Source: Bemisia tabaci (lineage: Eukaryota; Arthropoda; Insecta; Hemiptera; Aleyrodidae). From it: DNA of 64,000 nucleotides. The notes under the pieces were generated by a model. That model ran no database searches and was not told the origin of the DNA. It saw only the letters and a program-made list of their open reading frames with translations. Shown here piece by piece: positions 46,440 to 58,037 of the stretch. The position numbers were made by a program, and so were the translations under genes. The DNA is taken from the NCBI RefSeq assembly GCF_918797505.1, contig NC_092801.1:27434477-27498476 (forward strand), given 5' to 3'. The first letter of the stretch is position 1. Every line of letters begins with the position of its first letter.

Positions 46440-46692
46440 CTGCCGTGCTACGGAAAAACGCCGTATGAGCCTTTAGGCGTTGCCATATTTCCTTGAATAA
46501 CCAACAAGTATACTGAGAAAATTCTGAATATTTTACTTCCAATTTTTCAGAAAATTTTGCTCCTAATTAAATCTAAAATATCGGAAAATTTCAAGGAAAA
46601 ATGCGCATGACTTTCTTCAAAAATGCATGTTTTACTCGGGGAAATTTGGCAACTCTCGAATGTTCATACGGCGTTCTTCCTCAGCACGGCAG
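46440..46692. mobile_element. CTGCCG-ended MITE, copy 3
   Basis: 253 bp, both ends good, 4-bp duplication AGGG. Confidence 0.92.
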
Positions 46693-47001
46693 AGGGCAAG
46701 CAAGAGTAAAGTTCAGCACAGAGCCTCGGCAAGGTCCCGGGATTTGAGATTCAGGCCTAATTCTACCACCTCCTCATAAAGTTAATTTTTTCATGAGGCA
46801 CTAATTTAAATGCTATCAAACGAATTTTGGGATAACTCAGTAACATCACCCACCTGACTCCTCAAATTTAATGGGGCAAGTTAATGTTTTACATGAAAAC
46901 GGTTGTGCGGATTTTTCCCGCAAATTTCAGTGAATTTGCTGCATAGAGCGGAACAACCGTTGTAACTTTTAGAAGCAGCAACCCACGAGCGACCCTACAG
47001 T

Positions 47002-47163
47002 CATTGGCGGATCCAGAAAATTGGCAACATTGTCTTTTCTCCATTTCAACCTTTGGAAATGTATCGATTCTTGGAGGAGCTGGTGCTCCAAAAAGAATCG
47101 ATTATTTAGCATAGGTTTAAATGGAGACAATGCAGGGTTGCCAAATTGCTGGATCCGCCTCTG
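47002..47163. mobile_element. hAT-like MITE, CATTGGCGGATCC family, copy 1
   Basis: 162 bp. Ends CATTGGCGGATCCAG and CTGGATCCGCCTCTG, perfect 8-bp duplication CCTACAGT. The inner TTTAAACCTATGGAAATG and AATCGAT blocks resemble the CAGTGGCG MITEs. Confidence 0.88.
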
Positions 47164-47230
47164 CCTACAGTTAGCCCATCATTTTCTCCCTTAGTCTTAA
47201 GGAACCAACTATTTCAACCGATAAGATCGC

Positions 47231-48161
47231 CAGGGCCGGATTAAGGGGGTGGCCACGTGGGCCGCGGCCCATGGCGGCAAAATGTAGGGGGCGGCAAATT
47301 TTGCAATCTTTTTGAATGTAGGTATCAAAAAAAGAGAGAAAAATCGGATGCAGAAAAAAAATTAAAAACGAGAAAAGGCGACAAAATCTCTCATTTCCTG
47401 AGAGTGAAAGTATAGTAATTTCTAATTTTGTCGTCTTTCGATGATACAAGAGACAACACCTTTTATTGATCGAGTTAAGAGAGAAACCAAACAAGCAATT
47501 TGACCTGGAACGGAGCGGTGCGGCGGTCAGCATGAAACACATAGCGCCTACAAGACTGCATGAATACTTCACGCATTAAGTCAAATACACTGCGGTCAGC
47601 AGCAGTCGGCGTGAAACGCATAGCGCCTACAAGACTGCATGAATACTTCACGCATTGCGCCAACACAGTGCGGTCGGGCAGCGGCGGAATTTAAAATTAT
47701 TAACCACATTTATGTTTGTTCTTCCATAATTTTTTCGTTAGTTTTTTATAAATGGAAGGCCTTGTCCAAACACTCCTCCTCCACCGGCACGTTCACTTGA
47801 TGTTTTCTGTAGATCGTATTCGTTAGATCACAAAGGTGAGATTATATTGATATCGATTGGTTCAATATGTGACCACAGCCTCAAAAGTCAATTTAGAAAT
47901 CTGAGGTAACGGGTCTTGTGTGATCGAATTTTTATCCTCTCGAGCACCAAATGGCAATGAAAAGTTGTTAGAGAATTTTATCATTTTCAGCTTTTCCAAA
48001 TTAAATCCTAAAATTTTTGTATGAGGTTATGCTCTATTGTTTTGAACCAAACGATACATCGAACCACTGTCGAATACGATCTACTGATGTTTCAAAACAA
48101 ATGAGAAGGGGCGGAAAAATACAGGCGGCCCGTGGGCGGCAAGTAGGTAAATCCGGCCCTG
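47231..48161. mobile_element. CAGGGCCGG hAT-like element, copy 5, itself interrupted
   Basis: 931 bp including a foreign insert at 47809-48084. Flanks AAGATCGC and AAAATCGC (7 of 8). It sits inside the CGGGCTGATTATTGAAA-type repeat, whose halves resume at 48162. Confidence 0.92.
47809..48084. mobile_element. Insert within CAGGGCCGG copy 5
   Basis: 276 bp bounded by GTAGATCGTATTCG and its exact complement CGAATACGATCTAC. It breaks the conserved stretch that reads GGTTTTTATTGATGTTTC in the other copies. Family not recognised. Confidence 0.7.
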
Positions 48162-48611
48162 AAAATCGCTCCATACTCCCTAAGTCTTCTTTGTCTATTG
48201 CTTTGCCTATCAGTCAGACTCTACAGTTAGTCCATCATTTTCTCCCTTAGTCTATAGGATTCAACCATTTCAACCAATATGATCGCTCCATACTCCCTAA
48301 GTCTTCTTTGTCTATTGCTTTGTCTATCAGATTCAACACTCAGCCCATCAGAATAAGAGTGAGTGAATGAGTGCCTGCGTGAGTTACTCGTGTGAGTGTG
48401 TGAAGGAATGAAGTGCGGGCACGCGACAGCCGGAGACAAGAGTCGAATCCCGGTGGATATTATACAGGACTAATTACTAATTAGTGATGCAAGGTGAGTG
48501 CCCACGACGAGCCATCACGTCACACGCGCCAAGCGGCGAATCAGGACTAAAGGGCCACGTGGAATCCTCGCCGACTCCGCCGAATTATCCTCCGGAAATT
48601 CTCGCCCATAC

Positions 48612-49005
48612 TAGAGTACCTTTATAGACAGAGTAAGGCCATTTCTGTTCCGGTTTTTCATTGGTCGCGTGAAAATAGGCTAACACGATGTTCTTACGGC
48701 CGTAAATAAACAAACAAGATGGCTGTTATCAGCAAGCAAGATTGAGGTTGCCGGCCAGGTTGGCCTAGTGGTTAGCGCGTCTGACTCTAGGTCAATGGGT
48801 CCCGGGTTCGAATCCCGGTGGTGGCGACAAATTTTCATGGAACTGACGAGTGGATCTGCAGAAACAGATTCCACCCGGCCTTAATCCCTGAAAATTTGAA
48901 AGCCTGGAGCATGGATGTGCCCAGATCCTATAGATGTCTAAGGACAATAAATACTGTCTATCGATGGCTGTAGGTTCCAACGGAACATAAGCCAATAAAC
49001 CAGCA

Positions 49006-49039
<34 letters not shown>

Positions 49040-49342
49040 TTGAGGTTATGCACATCTTACATCCTCCTGTGATAAAGGTGAAAGGCGATTTAACAATGTT
49101 TTCATGTGTTTTTCGTGTGTTATTCGCAGATATGCTCGTTTAAATTGTTACTGCCGCATAATTGAAATTTTTGTTAAATTTAGCTTCTCATCGATGTTAC
49201 TGTGAGCCGCCATTTTGTTTGTTTATTTACGGCCGTAAGAGCATCATGAAGCCTAAAAACTCGTTGACCAATCAAAAAGCGGAACAGTTTTCCTGTAGTA
49301 AAAAGATACGAATGGCCATACTCTGTCTATAAAGGTACTCTA
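48612..49342. mobile_element. TIR DNA transposon (TAGAGTACC ends), split by the SINE
   Basis: Inverted ends TAGAGTACCTTTATAGACAG and its complement, with GCCCATAC on both sides (8 bp). Internal arms also pair: ACGGCCGTAAATAAACAAAC recurs inverted as GTTTGTTTATTTACGGCCGT. No transposase frame. About 445 bp without the SINE. Confidence 0.85.
48750..49035 (+). mobile_element. tRNA-derived SINE with poly(A) tail
   Basis: About 286 bp. The head (48750-48828) is tRNA-like with an A box TGGCCTAGTGG (48761-48771) and a perfect B box GGTTCGAATCC (48805-48815), the internal RNA polymerase III promoter. A ~180-bp unrelated body and an A-run of about 30 follow. It is flanked by a perfect 12-bp target duplication, AAGATTGAGGTT (48738-48749 and 49036-49047). 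It needs LINE proteins in trans. The clean duplication and long tail suggest a recent insertion, inside an older DNA transposon. Confidence 0.95.
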
Positions 49343-49757
49343 GCCCATACTGCCTTGTCAACCCTACTAAAAACGATAGTGAGTGAAACATGGTACCATA
49401 TTGACGCCAACATGATATCAACATGGGGCAAGTGAGACAAAAAAAATTGCTCTATTAATTTGGAAAATTCTTGTGTGGCCTCCGCGGCTAATTTATTTCG
49501 GTGCCAATACATTTTTGCTCAAAGTGACCAGAAGAAACCAATATGGTATCATCATGGGGGCAATGTTGAGACCAAGTTGGTAGTAGCTTTATATCAGGTT
49601 GGTGTCAATATTTCATAATTAATTCAGTTCGGCACCTTCAGGGACGAGTTCTATAGGACGCCGTTCTGTTGTGAGCGGGTGATTGCAGCGCATTCTCGCG
49701 TAGGATCCTAGTCAACTCAGAGGATCCTTCCCCCCGAATCTCGACTCATCCATCGCC

Positions 49758-50094
49758 AGAGACAAGAGACCCTCCACTAGTATCTTGGCCATTGTGGAAG
49801 CTTTTACTTTCGGGACTTCAGCATTCTACTGTTGACTTACCTACATGGTTGATGTTTAACAACGTGTTGGCAGTTTCGTTTTGCAAACAAGTCGAAAATG
49901 GCCGAAGTTTGCGAGACTTGTTTGGCTCATGACGTCACCAAAAGCTCATCATCGACCATGTAGGTAGGTCAACAGCCGAAATTGAGGTGATGACTGTTGC
50001 TCCCTAATAATTGTCCATAAGGAACTGTTGAATCCCCGAAAGTAAAATTTTCCACCTGTCGTTAGGAGGCCAGTGGAGGGTCTCTTGTCTCTGT
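49758..50094. mobile_element. Nested AGAGACAAGAG-ended palindrome
   Basis: 337 bp within the previous element. Ends AGAGACAAGAGACCCTCCAC and complement; perfect 8-bp duplication CCATCGCC (49750-49757, 50095-50102). Confidence 0.88.
49838..49976. mobile_element. Innermost palindrome of the three-tier nest
   Basis: Ends CTGTTGACTTACCTACATGG and near-complement CCATGTAGGTAGGTCAACAG. Its exact boundary is uncertain. Confidence 0.65.
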
Positions 50095-50618
50095 CCATCG
50101 CCCGCTCCAAAAGTGAGGTTAAGCCGGAAATTGAAAAATAACACATAAGGCGGCTGAATTCTTGAAAAATAAGTATATTTTTGACGTTTTTCGACCCCTT
50201 TCGACCAGGAAGGCCTCGCTGCATGTAATAGTACGGTGAAAAATTCGATTTTTTGCAGTTATACGCGATCCTACGGATTTTAATGAAGTCCAACAACTGA
50301 TAACAGCAGTGAGTTGCGAGGATCCTACGCGAGACAGCAGCACTAGTACCTGCTCACGAATTTTTACATTGACTCTTACGGGAGTCCAGGGTCCTATAGA
50401 ACTGGTCCCTGGCACCTTGCTGCCGGGTTCCATCTAAACAGGATTCCTCATCCCAGCTCAAGTTTACCTTATTCCTAGCATTTTATCCTTTTTAGGGATT
50501 TTGTAGGTAATTTTAAAGCACAAGTTGGCAAGAGTCATGCTTTTTCAAATCACTTTCGCACACGGTTTCAAACGGCGAAAAATGACCTTCCCATTGGCGC
50601 GTGCACGACTCGACTGCG

Positions 50619-50862
50619 GCGGCGCACAATGGATCGAGTCTATTGGAGAGGCCGGACATGAAATTTTTGAATAAAACTGCAAATTTTGATGTCTATTTTG
50701 CAACATTTAAAATTTTAAGGGGTGCCTCTAGAAGATAATTTCACGAGGACACCAATGGAACCACTTTTAGAACCTCAAAGTTTTGTAAAAACGGAGTTAA
50801 AAGCGTTTAAAGTTTCAGAATTTTGTCCGACCTCTCCTATTGACTCGATCCACTGTGCGGCG
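50619..50862. mobile_element. CACAGTGGATCGAGTC element, copy 4 (inverted)
   Basis: Ends GCGCACAATGGATCGAGTC and GACTCGATCCACTGTGCG. Confidence 0.85.
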
Positions 50863-51070
50863 TCGCGTTCCGCTATCCTTCGTATAATCCGCGCACTTCA
50901 TTTTCACACCATTTCACTTCTTGATGGTTAGTTAAAATTAAATTGATTCATACCTTAAAGTCATTTACTTACGGTTTGTGTCTACAATGACGACTAAAGT
51001 ACAAAATCACGTATCTTCATTGCGATGTATCAAAATTTTCGATCCTATTCCAATTTTTTAAAGAAAAACA

Positions 51071-51326
51071 TGTGGATTGCATTTTGCATACCTAAAGGAA
51101 CCAGGAGCATCCTAACATCGCTAAGAATGTGCAACTTTCTTTGCCCTACGAATATAAACTGCTCATCAATACAAGTTTTATCTTTACTCGCAATTCAAGA
51201 CGAAAATTACCTTTGTAAATTTGATTGTTTTCATTATTTCAGTAATTGTATTGCAAAAAATGTACGTTGCAAAATCCTCGCAACATTGGAATGCTCTTGG
51301 TTCCTTCTTGCAAAATGTAATCCACG
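51071..51326. mobile_element. GTGGATTGCATTTTGCA palindrome
   Basis: 256 bp. Ends TGTGGATTGCATTTTGCA and TTGCAAAATGTAATCCACG; sub-ends AAGGAACCAGGAGCAT and complement. Another member or relative of the GCATTTTGCAA group. Confidence 0.75.
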
Positions 51327-51519
51327 TCATCTTTGGGCTCGGTAGGTATGTCAAATTAAATACAATTACATTTTCAAAATAGAAATTTTTTTCTCGACTC
51401 TATATTTTTACGAGATAAAATGTGCGACATATAATTAAATTCAAAACTACTCCGCAGTAAATAATGTTTTTCAAAAGAAAAATCGTTGTCAAATACATTC
51501 TACGGTCAATATCAATCGT

Positions 51520-51912
51520 ATTACATTTTGCAATAAGGAACCACTATTTCCGGCTCATTTTAGAAGCAACATATCGTCGTCTCCCGGACAAAAGAACGTA
51601 ACTCCATTCCAATGTTGCCAAATTTCTCCTCGCAAATTGCCTATTAATCAAGAGAATTTTGGGCATTTCTGACTGAAAATTTCCCTGATTTTTCTCTAGA
51701 TCCCGAGCAAAAAACAGAGATATTTTGGATAAAAATTGCTTACGTACATTTATGTATCATAAGTTAATTGTTTGAGTCAATTTGACAACCTTGGAGTGGA
51801 TTTACGTTCCTTCGTGCCGGAGACGACGATATATGCCGTTAATTTCCCCATTCAGATACGTGCTTTTATGGAAGAGCCAGAAATAGTGGTTCCTTTTTGC
51901 AAAATGTAATCC
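51520..51912. mobile_element. GCATTTTGCAA fold-back with an inner element
   Basis: Outer ends ATTACATTTTGCAATAAGG and complement. The middle is interrupted at 51575-51828 by another palindrome flanked by ATAT. Confidence 0.8.
51575..51828. mobile_element. CGTCGTCTCC-ended palindrome nested in the previous
   Basis: 254 bp. Ends CGTCGTCTCCCGGACAAAAG and near-complement; related sequence occurs at about 10395-10600. Confidence 0.8.
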
Positions 51913-52305
51913 AATCTGTTCTGTTCTTTTCTTCTTGTTTTTAAGTGGTAGAATCTTTCGCAACTTCTTTTTATCCTGCTTTTGAGTCTTGTAAAAAGAA
52001 CGTGCCTATTCTTACTCCTTCTATTTCCACAACAATGCGAGACGCCTGGTTTGAGAATGCGAGGCGCCGCTTTCCTGATAACAAGGTTTGCGTTGCGTTA
52101 ACAAAGAGGCCACCTCTGCTCTGCTCCGGTAAAGTACGAAGATCGATAAGACTTAAAATATATTTGCAATTCTAATTTTTGCCTCGATCCTGAGTAGCGC
52201 AACTCAATTATTTGACTGAACGAAACCTCGGGTTTGACTTCATTCATAGGTGAAATACGCCTCGATGCCAGAACTGAGAGAAAACTTCAAATTAATCTTA
52301 GGAAT

Positions 52306-52636
52306 AGAGAATTTGCAGGTGTCTGAAATTTGATAAATTTCGTGTTTAAGTGGGAACTGCTGAGTGAAATGAGCACGAGGATATCCTTGGTTCATGAATT
52401 GAACAATTATTGGAGAAGATATGACGAAATGATATAATCTGCTAAAATAAATGTGTTTACATGGGAAATGCCGCCAGATGACGTCACTAGGCGGTGAATT
52501 TTCTCACTTTTAAATCGATTTTAATAGTATTTTCCATATCGGAAAAAAATTATAAAAAATATTGTGAAATCAGCTCTTTATGCACTTTCAGACAAAGCAA
52601 TAAAAAATTTGCATGCCAATTCTCCATTGATTAAAT
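52306..52636. repeat. AT-rich interspersed repeat, copy 4
   Basis: Full-length copy of the same family. Confidence 0.8.
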
Positions 52637-54266
52637 AAGAGCATACTCTTCAAAATGTTGCATTCACCATCATTCGTACGAATCAGATCGATGCCATGCT
52701 CTGCACCATAGCCTGTTTCCTTTTTCCTCAACATTTCCGAGTTCGCCTGATTTTTTTTTTATTTACCTGCAACTAAAAACTATGTCTACGACTCGGTACA
52801 AAAAGTGATTCCATTAATTAAATGTTATTTCACGAAATAATGCAACTTTTTGGACCTACTATTATGTGATTTAATTATTTTCCCTATTTGATAAATGTGT
52901 TAAAATATTAATGTATAACTTGACTTACTTGTATTAGCCTTTTTGTGCAGAAACAAACAAAGAAATAAATCTAAAATCTTTTTTTTTTAAACTCTCGACC
53001 CTTTCCGAGCCGAACACGACCATTCAAACCTTTCTCAGTAAAGTGATTCTTGGCTACGAAGTCTCTTTTGGTTATTAACTTAGAAACATTGATGATAGAC
53101 GCTCAATGAGATTGGGCTCATTGTTAGTAGATCACCACGTGATCACTAAAACTATGACAACGCCTTGATGCAACTATTCGTGCTCTGGGGATGCGCGTGT
53201 TGCATAATTTCAAAAGTGAAGGCGATTTGCCTGCACCGCGACAGCACCTCGAATAGATTAATGTAACGGAAAACGAAAACGCCTTCATTTTTCCCACATA
53301 CTACACAAACATCTGTGCGGAGTTGTGGTTCTCATTGTACCTTTGATGAATAGCCTACTCAATAGAATGGGATTAGGCATGTGAATGGGCCAGTTGCGCT
53401 GGTCATAGAATCGTGTTTGATGCTTGATTCTTGTAGATTTGCTAAAAATAATAAGATCCGTTCAAACTGTAACTTTCTACGTTCAATGTTATCAAAGATA
53501 TCGCCCTTTGAAAAGTCGGGTTTTTGACGTCATCCACCGCGGTAGTGACATCTGTGATTTCTTGCGTGATTTATTTTTTACAAGAAAATAAAGAAACATT
53601 CTAATGCTGCATATGTTTGAATGGTTCGAATTTTGAAATACAATGTTTTACTCTCTCGCTCGACTGTTTCTCTCTCTCGTTTTTGCTTACAATGATGGTG
53701 ATACCCATTACGCTGATATTGCGTGCCAAGCAAACGTAAGTAATAATCGTTGCACGCGAAAAACTGAATCACAAATATTAACGCGATGCCGCGATGCGTG
53801 CAAGTATTCACCATCAAAGACAACGTGCAATTAGAGATCAATTCAAAGCGCAAATCAATCATCACATGAGTCGAACCCGATCAGAATCAAATGATCGAAT
53901 ATCAATTAAATGAATCGGTTCATGATTAAAGGGAAGGAGGTTTCATCTTCACACGATCAGGGGTAAAAATACTCTTTTGCAATGATGTTATAAAGCTGTT
54001 GAAGATAATATGAAACATTTTAGTCACTGCGGATTTTTTCACGATCCGATTGTGTTTAATCGATCATTGCAGCCATTCGGGAGGCGGTAAACTGAATATG
54101 TCACGCAAAGCACTTACGAAGGAGGTTCTTCCTTGCATGCACTTCCGTAAAATCACACGTGTAGTGAACGCCAGAAAACTGGATTGAATTTTCCTATCGT
54201 AGGTACTACTTTCTCTAGTTCTTTTTGGTTAAAGGAACTAAAAGTATTGGAATGGTTCTCAATTCT
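52637..54266. other. AT-rich stretch with one weak peptide frame
   Basis: Only the Cys-rich frame at 53643-53834 stands out. Confidence 0.5.
53643..53834 (+). CDS. Possible small secreted Cys-rich peptide or first exon
   Basis: 63 codons. The start, MFYSLARLFLSLVFA, looks like a signal peptide with a likely cut near residue 15. The rest has five Cys, at residues 28, 37, 49, 53 and 62. A strong donor consensus (GTAAGT) lies inside at residue 31, so it might instead be a first exon ending there. An odd Cys count and no homologue I know of keep confidence low; chance is a fair alternative. Confidence 0.2.
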   Translation: MFYSLARLFLSLVFAYNDGDTHYADIACQANVSNNRCTRKTESQILTRCRDACKYSPSKTTCN

Positions 54267-54527
54267 TCACCTTCCGGTCACAGTATCACAAGCGACATGC
54301 GACATTTTAAAATTTCCGCCGCCATTTTAGTTTTTTAAGGAGAAATAGTTCGTTGAATCTGCTAGAAATTTCACTGAATTTTAGTGGCACTACACAGAAA
54401 ATTCAGTTGAACTCATTCAGTTGAATTCAGACAGCTTCGTTGAACAATTTCTCTGTAAAAAAATAAAATGACGACGAACATTTTGAAACGTCGTATGGCG
54501 CTTGTGATACTTCGGCCGGAAAGTGAC
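54267..54527. mobile_element. GTCACCTTCCGG element, copy 3
   Basis: About 261 bp. Ends TCACCTTCCGGTCACAGTAT and CTTCGGCCGGAAAGTGA. Uninterrupted, so it gives the empty centre for copy 2. Confidence 0.85.
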
Positions 54528-55394
54528 GCTTTGGCAAAAGAAGTTCATATTTTGTGACTATTGAGTAAGCAAGTGCTGTTCTCTAGTTTAACGCCATTAG
54601 CTGATATAGCTGAGGACACAGTCCATCAAACCCCAAAACCAAAGTGTGTCAACAATGCTATGGTGTGGCCATCGCGTCGCCCATTTTATTGGAGACTGTT
54701 GTTATACGCCGATGGAATATTTAGGGCTTATCGATTCAATTTAAGTTGCGATGCTGAGAAGGTCGAAGATAATGGTCAGTTACTGTTAAAATCATTTGAT
54801 CCGATGAAAATAATTCGTGAAATTGGTGTCATGCGACGTTAAGCACCCTAATGTTTTGGCCAATTTGTGTCAAAATTTTAGCACCGAATTCACACGATTT
54901 CTTTTGGCAACCTGCATCAGAGCTGAGCGTTGAGGTATTAGATTGCGCTCCCTTTTGATACTTTCATCTGAGACACTAATGCAGCACCAGGGATATTGGA
55001 ACAATTACAACTCTCGAATGCTGATGTAATTCCACTTGCTGCTACCCTAACACCAGCGGGCTGATTATTGATATTGATGTTAAAAATGTTACATTATTTC
55101 TAGCACTTGGCTACATGCCACACATACCGATACATTCAATGCTACTACCTTTTAGTCATTGTTTAATACAATGTTCGCTGCACTTGTTTTAACGATGCTT
55201 CGAACTTTTTATAATGAAGCTGAGGGCTGCGTAAAGGTTACTATTTTAAGTCTCGCAATGCACAGCAAATTAACAAGACAGACTTTTTAAGAGGGGACCT
55301 GATGAGTTGGAGTAATCTCGAGCGAGACTGTCGTGTTACGGAACTTACGGAAGAGAGCCGTGAGTGCATGTCTGGATGAACCACGGTCAGCATC

Positions 55395-55556
55395 CAGTGG
55401 CGTGGCGGGCTCTGCGATATATCGATTAATCTGCCATTTAAACCTACATAGAAGGATTGATCACTGGATGTTCGCAACGCACACTTTAATAATCGATACT
55501 TTATCACTCCTTCAATTAAGGAAGTATCGATAATCGATCATTCTCGCGGCTCGTCT
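55395..55556. mobile_element. hAT-like MITE, CAGTGGCG family, copy 7 (right end lost)
   Basis: Left end CAGTGGCGTGGCGGG is intact; the right terminus is degraded to CTCGCGGCTCG, so the target duplication cannot be read. Confidence 0.85.
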
Positions 55557-55589
55557 CGGAATGCACTTACGGTTTTTTACCGTAATGCG

Positions 55590-55753
55590 CAGTGTTGAGG
55601 TGTGAACAATCGATTATCGATATTTCCCCCTTTGAAACTATGGTGAAGAATCGATTTTCAAGGTGTTCGTTGCGAACACCCTTTCTATCGATCAAATTCC
55701 ATACGTTTAAATGGCGGAGCAATCGATATATCGCAAAGCACGCCACGCCACTG
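55590..55753. mobile_element. hAT-like MITE, CAGTGGCG family, copy 8
   Basis: 164 bp, 33 bp from copy 7. Left end mutated (CAGTGTTGAGGTGTG), right end intact. Flanks GTAATGCG and GTAATCCG differ by one base. Confidence 0.9.
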
Positions 55754-56069
55754 GTAATCCGGCATGAAAGTGAGGCAGGAAGGAACCAATTTCAGACTGA
55801 AACCTCTTCCCTATAACGTAGGAACGTACCTCAATTTCCATTTGAGCCCTACTCTCCATATAAATTCATGTTTTTCAGGGCTCACGTGAAAATCGAGCTA
55901 CGCGCTTACGTCAGAGAGGACACGAAAATGGCGGGTGCGACAGGCGTGTCGTTGATGAAACCGATTTTTGATTTAAAAGAGAGATGAATGAGGCCTTTGA
56001 GATTTGCTTCGCGTGACATCGTGTAACTGCGCAACTTTAAATGGCATACAAACACTAACTACGTTCCCA

Positions 56070-56224
56070 TTCGTGGCGTGCTTTGCGATTTATCGATTGA
56101 TGTGCCATTTAGACCTACAGAAAAGAATCTATGGACAGGGCATTCGCAGCGAACACCTTAATAATCGATTATTTGCCACAGTTTTGGGGAAATATCGATA
56201 GACCACAAAGCACGCCACGCCACA
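56070..56224. mobile_element. hAT-like MITE, CAGTGGCG family, copy 9
   Basis: About 155 bp. Ends CGTGGCGTGC and GCACGCCACGCCAC recognisable; terminal bases decayed and no clear duplication. Confidence 0.85.
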
Positions 56225-57410
56225 GTTGGAAACAATGATTATCGCCAACATTTGTTGACATTTGAGAGTGATACCACTATTCGGCCACACGGGAGCTCGG
56301 GTTGCCTACACTGAAAACTGAAGGCGAACCGACAGAGAGGCAATGCCTCCGCCCCACGCTTCGAGTCATTTGCAAGTATTTTTTGCAATCAGTTGCTTCC
56401 TTTTGCAACTTTGCACTCTTGAAATTTTTGGATCTCAGATGCTTGTTTTAACAATACTTCTTAGTGTCCCCTGTGCTGCTGTTTCTTTCTGTTATCGACA
56501 ATGACAAGCAAAACTTCACGACCAGTCAAAGGAAAGATATCTGAAAATTGACTCAACTATTTTATCTTTTTGATTACATTATTTGTGCCAAAGTATAGCT
56601 GTGCGCTATAACGTCATCTGATTTCTTTATGTAACATTACCTCAATTTCTCTGTTAAAGGAAATAAGCCCATAGTGTAGCTTGAAAGTTTTCCAGAAACA
56701 TATTTTCATAGATATGGATAATGACGGAAAGTCTTTAAAATTTTACCTTGTCTAGCTTGCCAATAAAAAAGAAGAAACAGGATAAGAACTGTAACAGGTG
56801 AAGCTTTATGTTCGACCCAACAGTAATAAACAGATCTTGTTACAATGTTGTTGGCGATAATGCAAGCGGCGTTATTTCAATTTTGCAAGGCAACGTTACA
56901 AGCTGTTTCAACGGCGAAAATTTTCAGGCGCATCTCAACATCCCAAGCAAATTCTACAGCAGTATTGCCAGGGCAACTAGGCGGAAATGCGGGGATTAGC
57001 CTTAAATTATGTCTTTCTACTGATCTAAAGCGTGAATTTGACATATTTTAAATGACATTTCGCGTTCGCAATGAAATACAATAATAGTTCCTGAAATGTA
57101 TGGAATGACAATGTTGCGACGGTAATGTTGACAGTCCATTCTGCAAGTTTGATTGATATACTTTTACTTTAATCCCAAGGAGGACAAATTGGTTTTGGAT
57201 TGCATTCTTTCCAAGTTCAAGAAAATTTGATATTTTTAGCCATTTCCCGTTGTAGGCTATCATTTTTTGTTAAGGACATGCAGAACTTGGTTGATAATCG
57301 AAATTGGGTCATGTGCTAAGACATTTGTGAGAAAATGTCTGTTCTGACTATTAGCTTACGACTTGTGCGAAATCATTGCAAAAATTTGAAAAAATGTCGA
57401 CACTTATATC

Positions 57411-57663
57411 CTGCCGTACTAAGAAAGAACGCCGTACGAACATTCGAGAGTTGCCAAATTTCCGTCGATAAAATATGTATTTTTGACCACATTCATGCAT
57501 ATTTTTCCTCGAAATTTTTAGATATTTTAGATTAAATTGCGCAAAAAATTGTCTGAAAATTTTGGAAAATATATTAACAATTTTCCAAGTAAATTCTGTT
57601 TTTACTCGAAGGAAACTTGGCAACGCCTGAAGGCTCATACGGCGTTCTTCATAAGCACGGCAG
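57411..57663. mobile_element. CTGCCG-ended MITE, copy 4
   Basis: 253 bp, 4-bp duplication TATC. Confidence 0.92.
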
Positions 57664-58037
57664 TATCGCGCTTTGATCTCCGACGGTAGAATACTGACCC
57701 ATCATTTTCCTCGTGTCACTCTGACAATAAATAATCTGGCGCGAATAGACAAGCAAAGTTTACTCACATGATGTTTGGCCGTATCCGTGAACTGTCAAAA
57801 GAAGCCCGTCAAAATGGAGCAGCAGCAAATCACGTCACAGGCGTTTTCAGTGTCGAAGTATTTCGAGCACTTCTCTCCTCCGAAAATAAAATTACGGGCC
57901 AAAATAGCTGGAAAAAAACAAAATGGGAATGATGTAAGAAAGAGCATAGGTTGAACCACGCGGAGATAATATGGTTTAGAGATCCCCTGCACTATTAAGT
58001 AAAAGTTATTTTTGGAGGTGACACTTAGATTTGCCGA

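Larger units (their letters stand above)
49639..50410. mobile_element. CAGGGAC-ended element hosting two nested palindromes
   Basis: Ends CAGGGACGAGTTCTATAGGA and complement; 8-bp duplication GGCACCTT on both sides (49631-49638, 50411-50418). Sub-ends CGCGTAGGATCCT pair. Confidence 0.85.

Noticed and set aside
48750..48828. Stand-alone tRNA gene
   Set aside because: The tRNA-like head is joined to a body and poly(A) tail with a target duplication, so it is part of a SINE.
54561..54842. 93-codon plus frame
   Set aside because: No family, no splice or promoter evidence; cannot be told from chance.
56808..57051. Overlapping 63- and 68-codon frames
   Set aside because: Two frames over the same DNA, neither with a recognisable domain.
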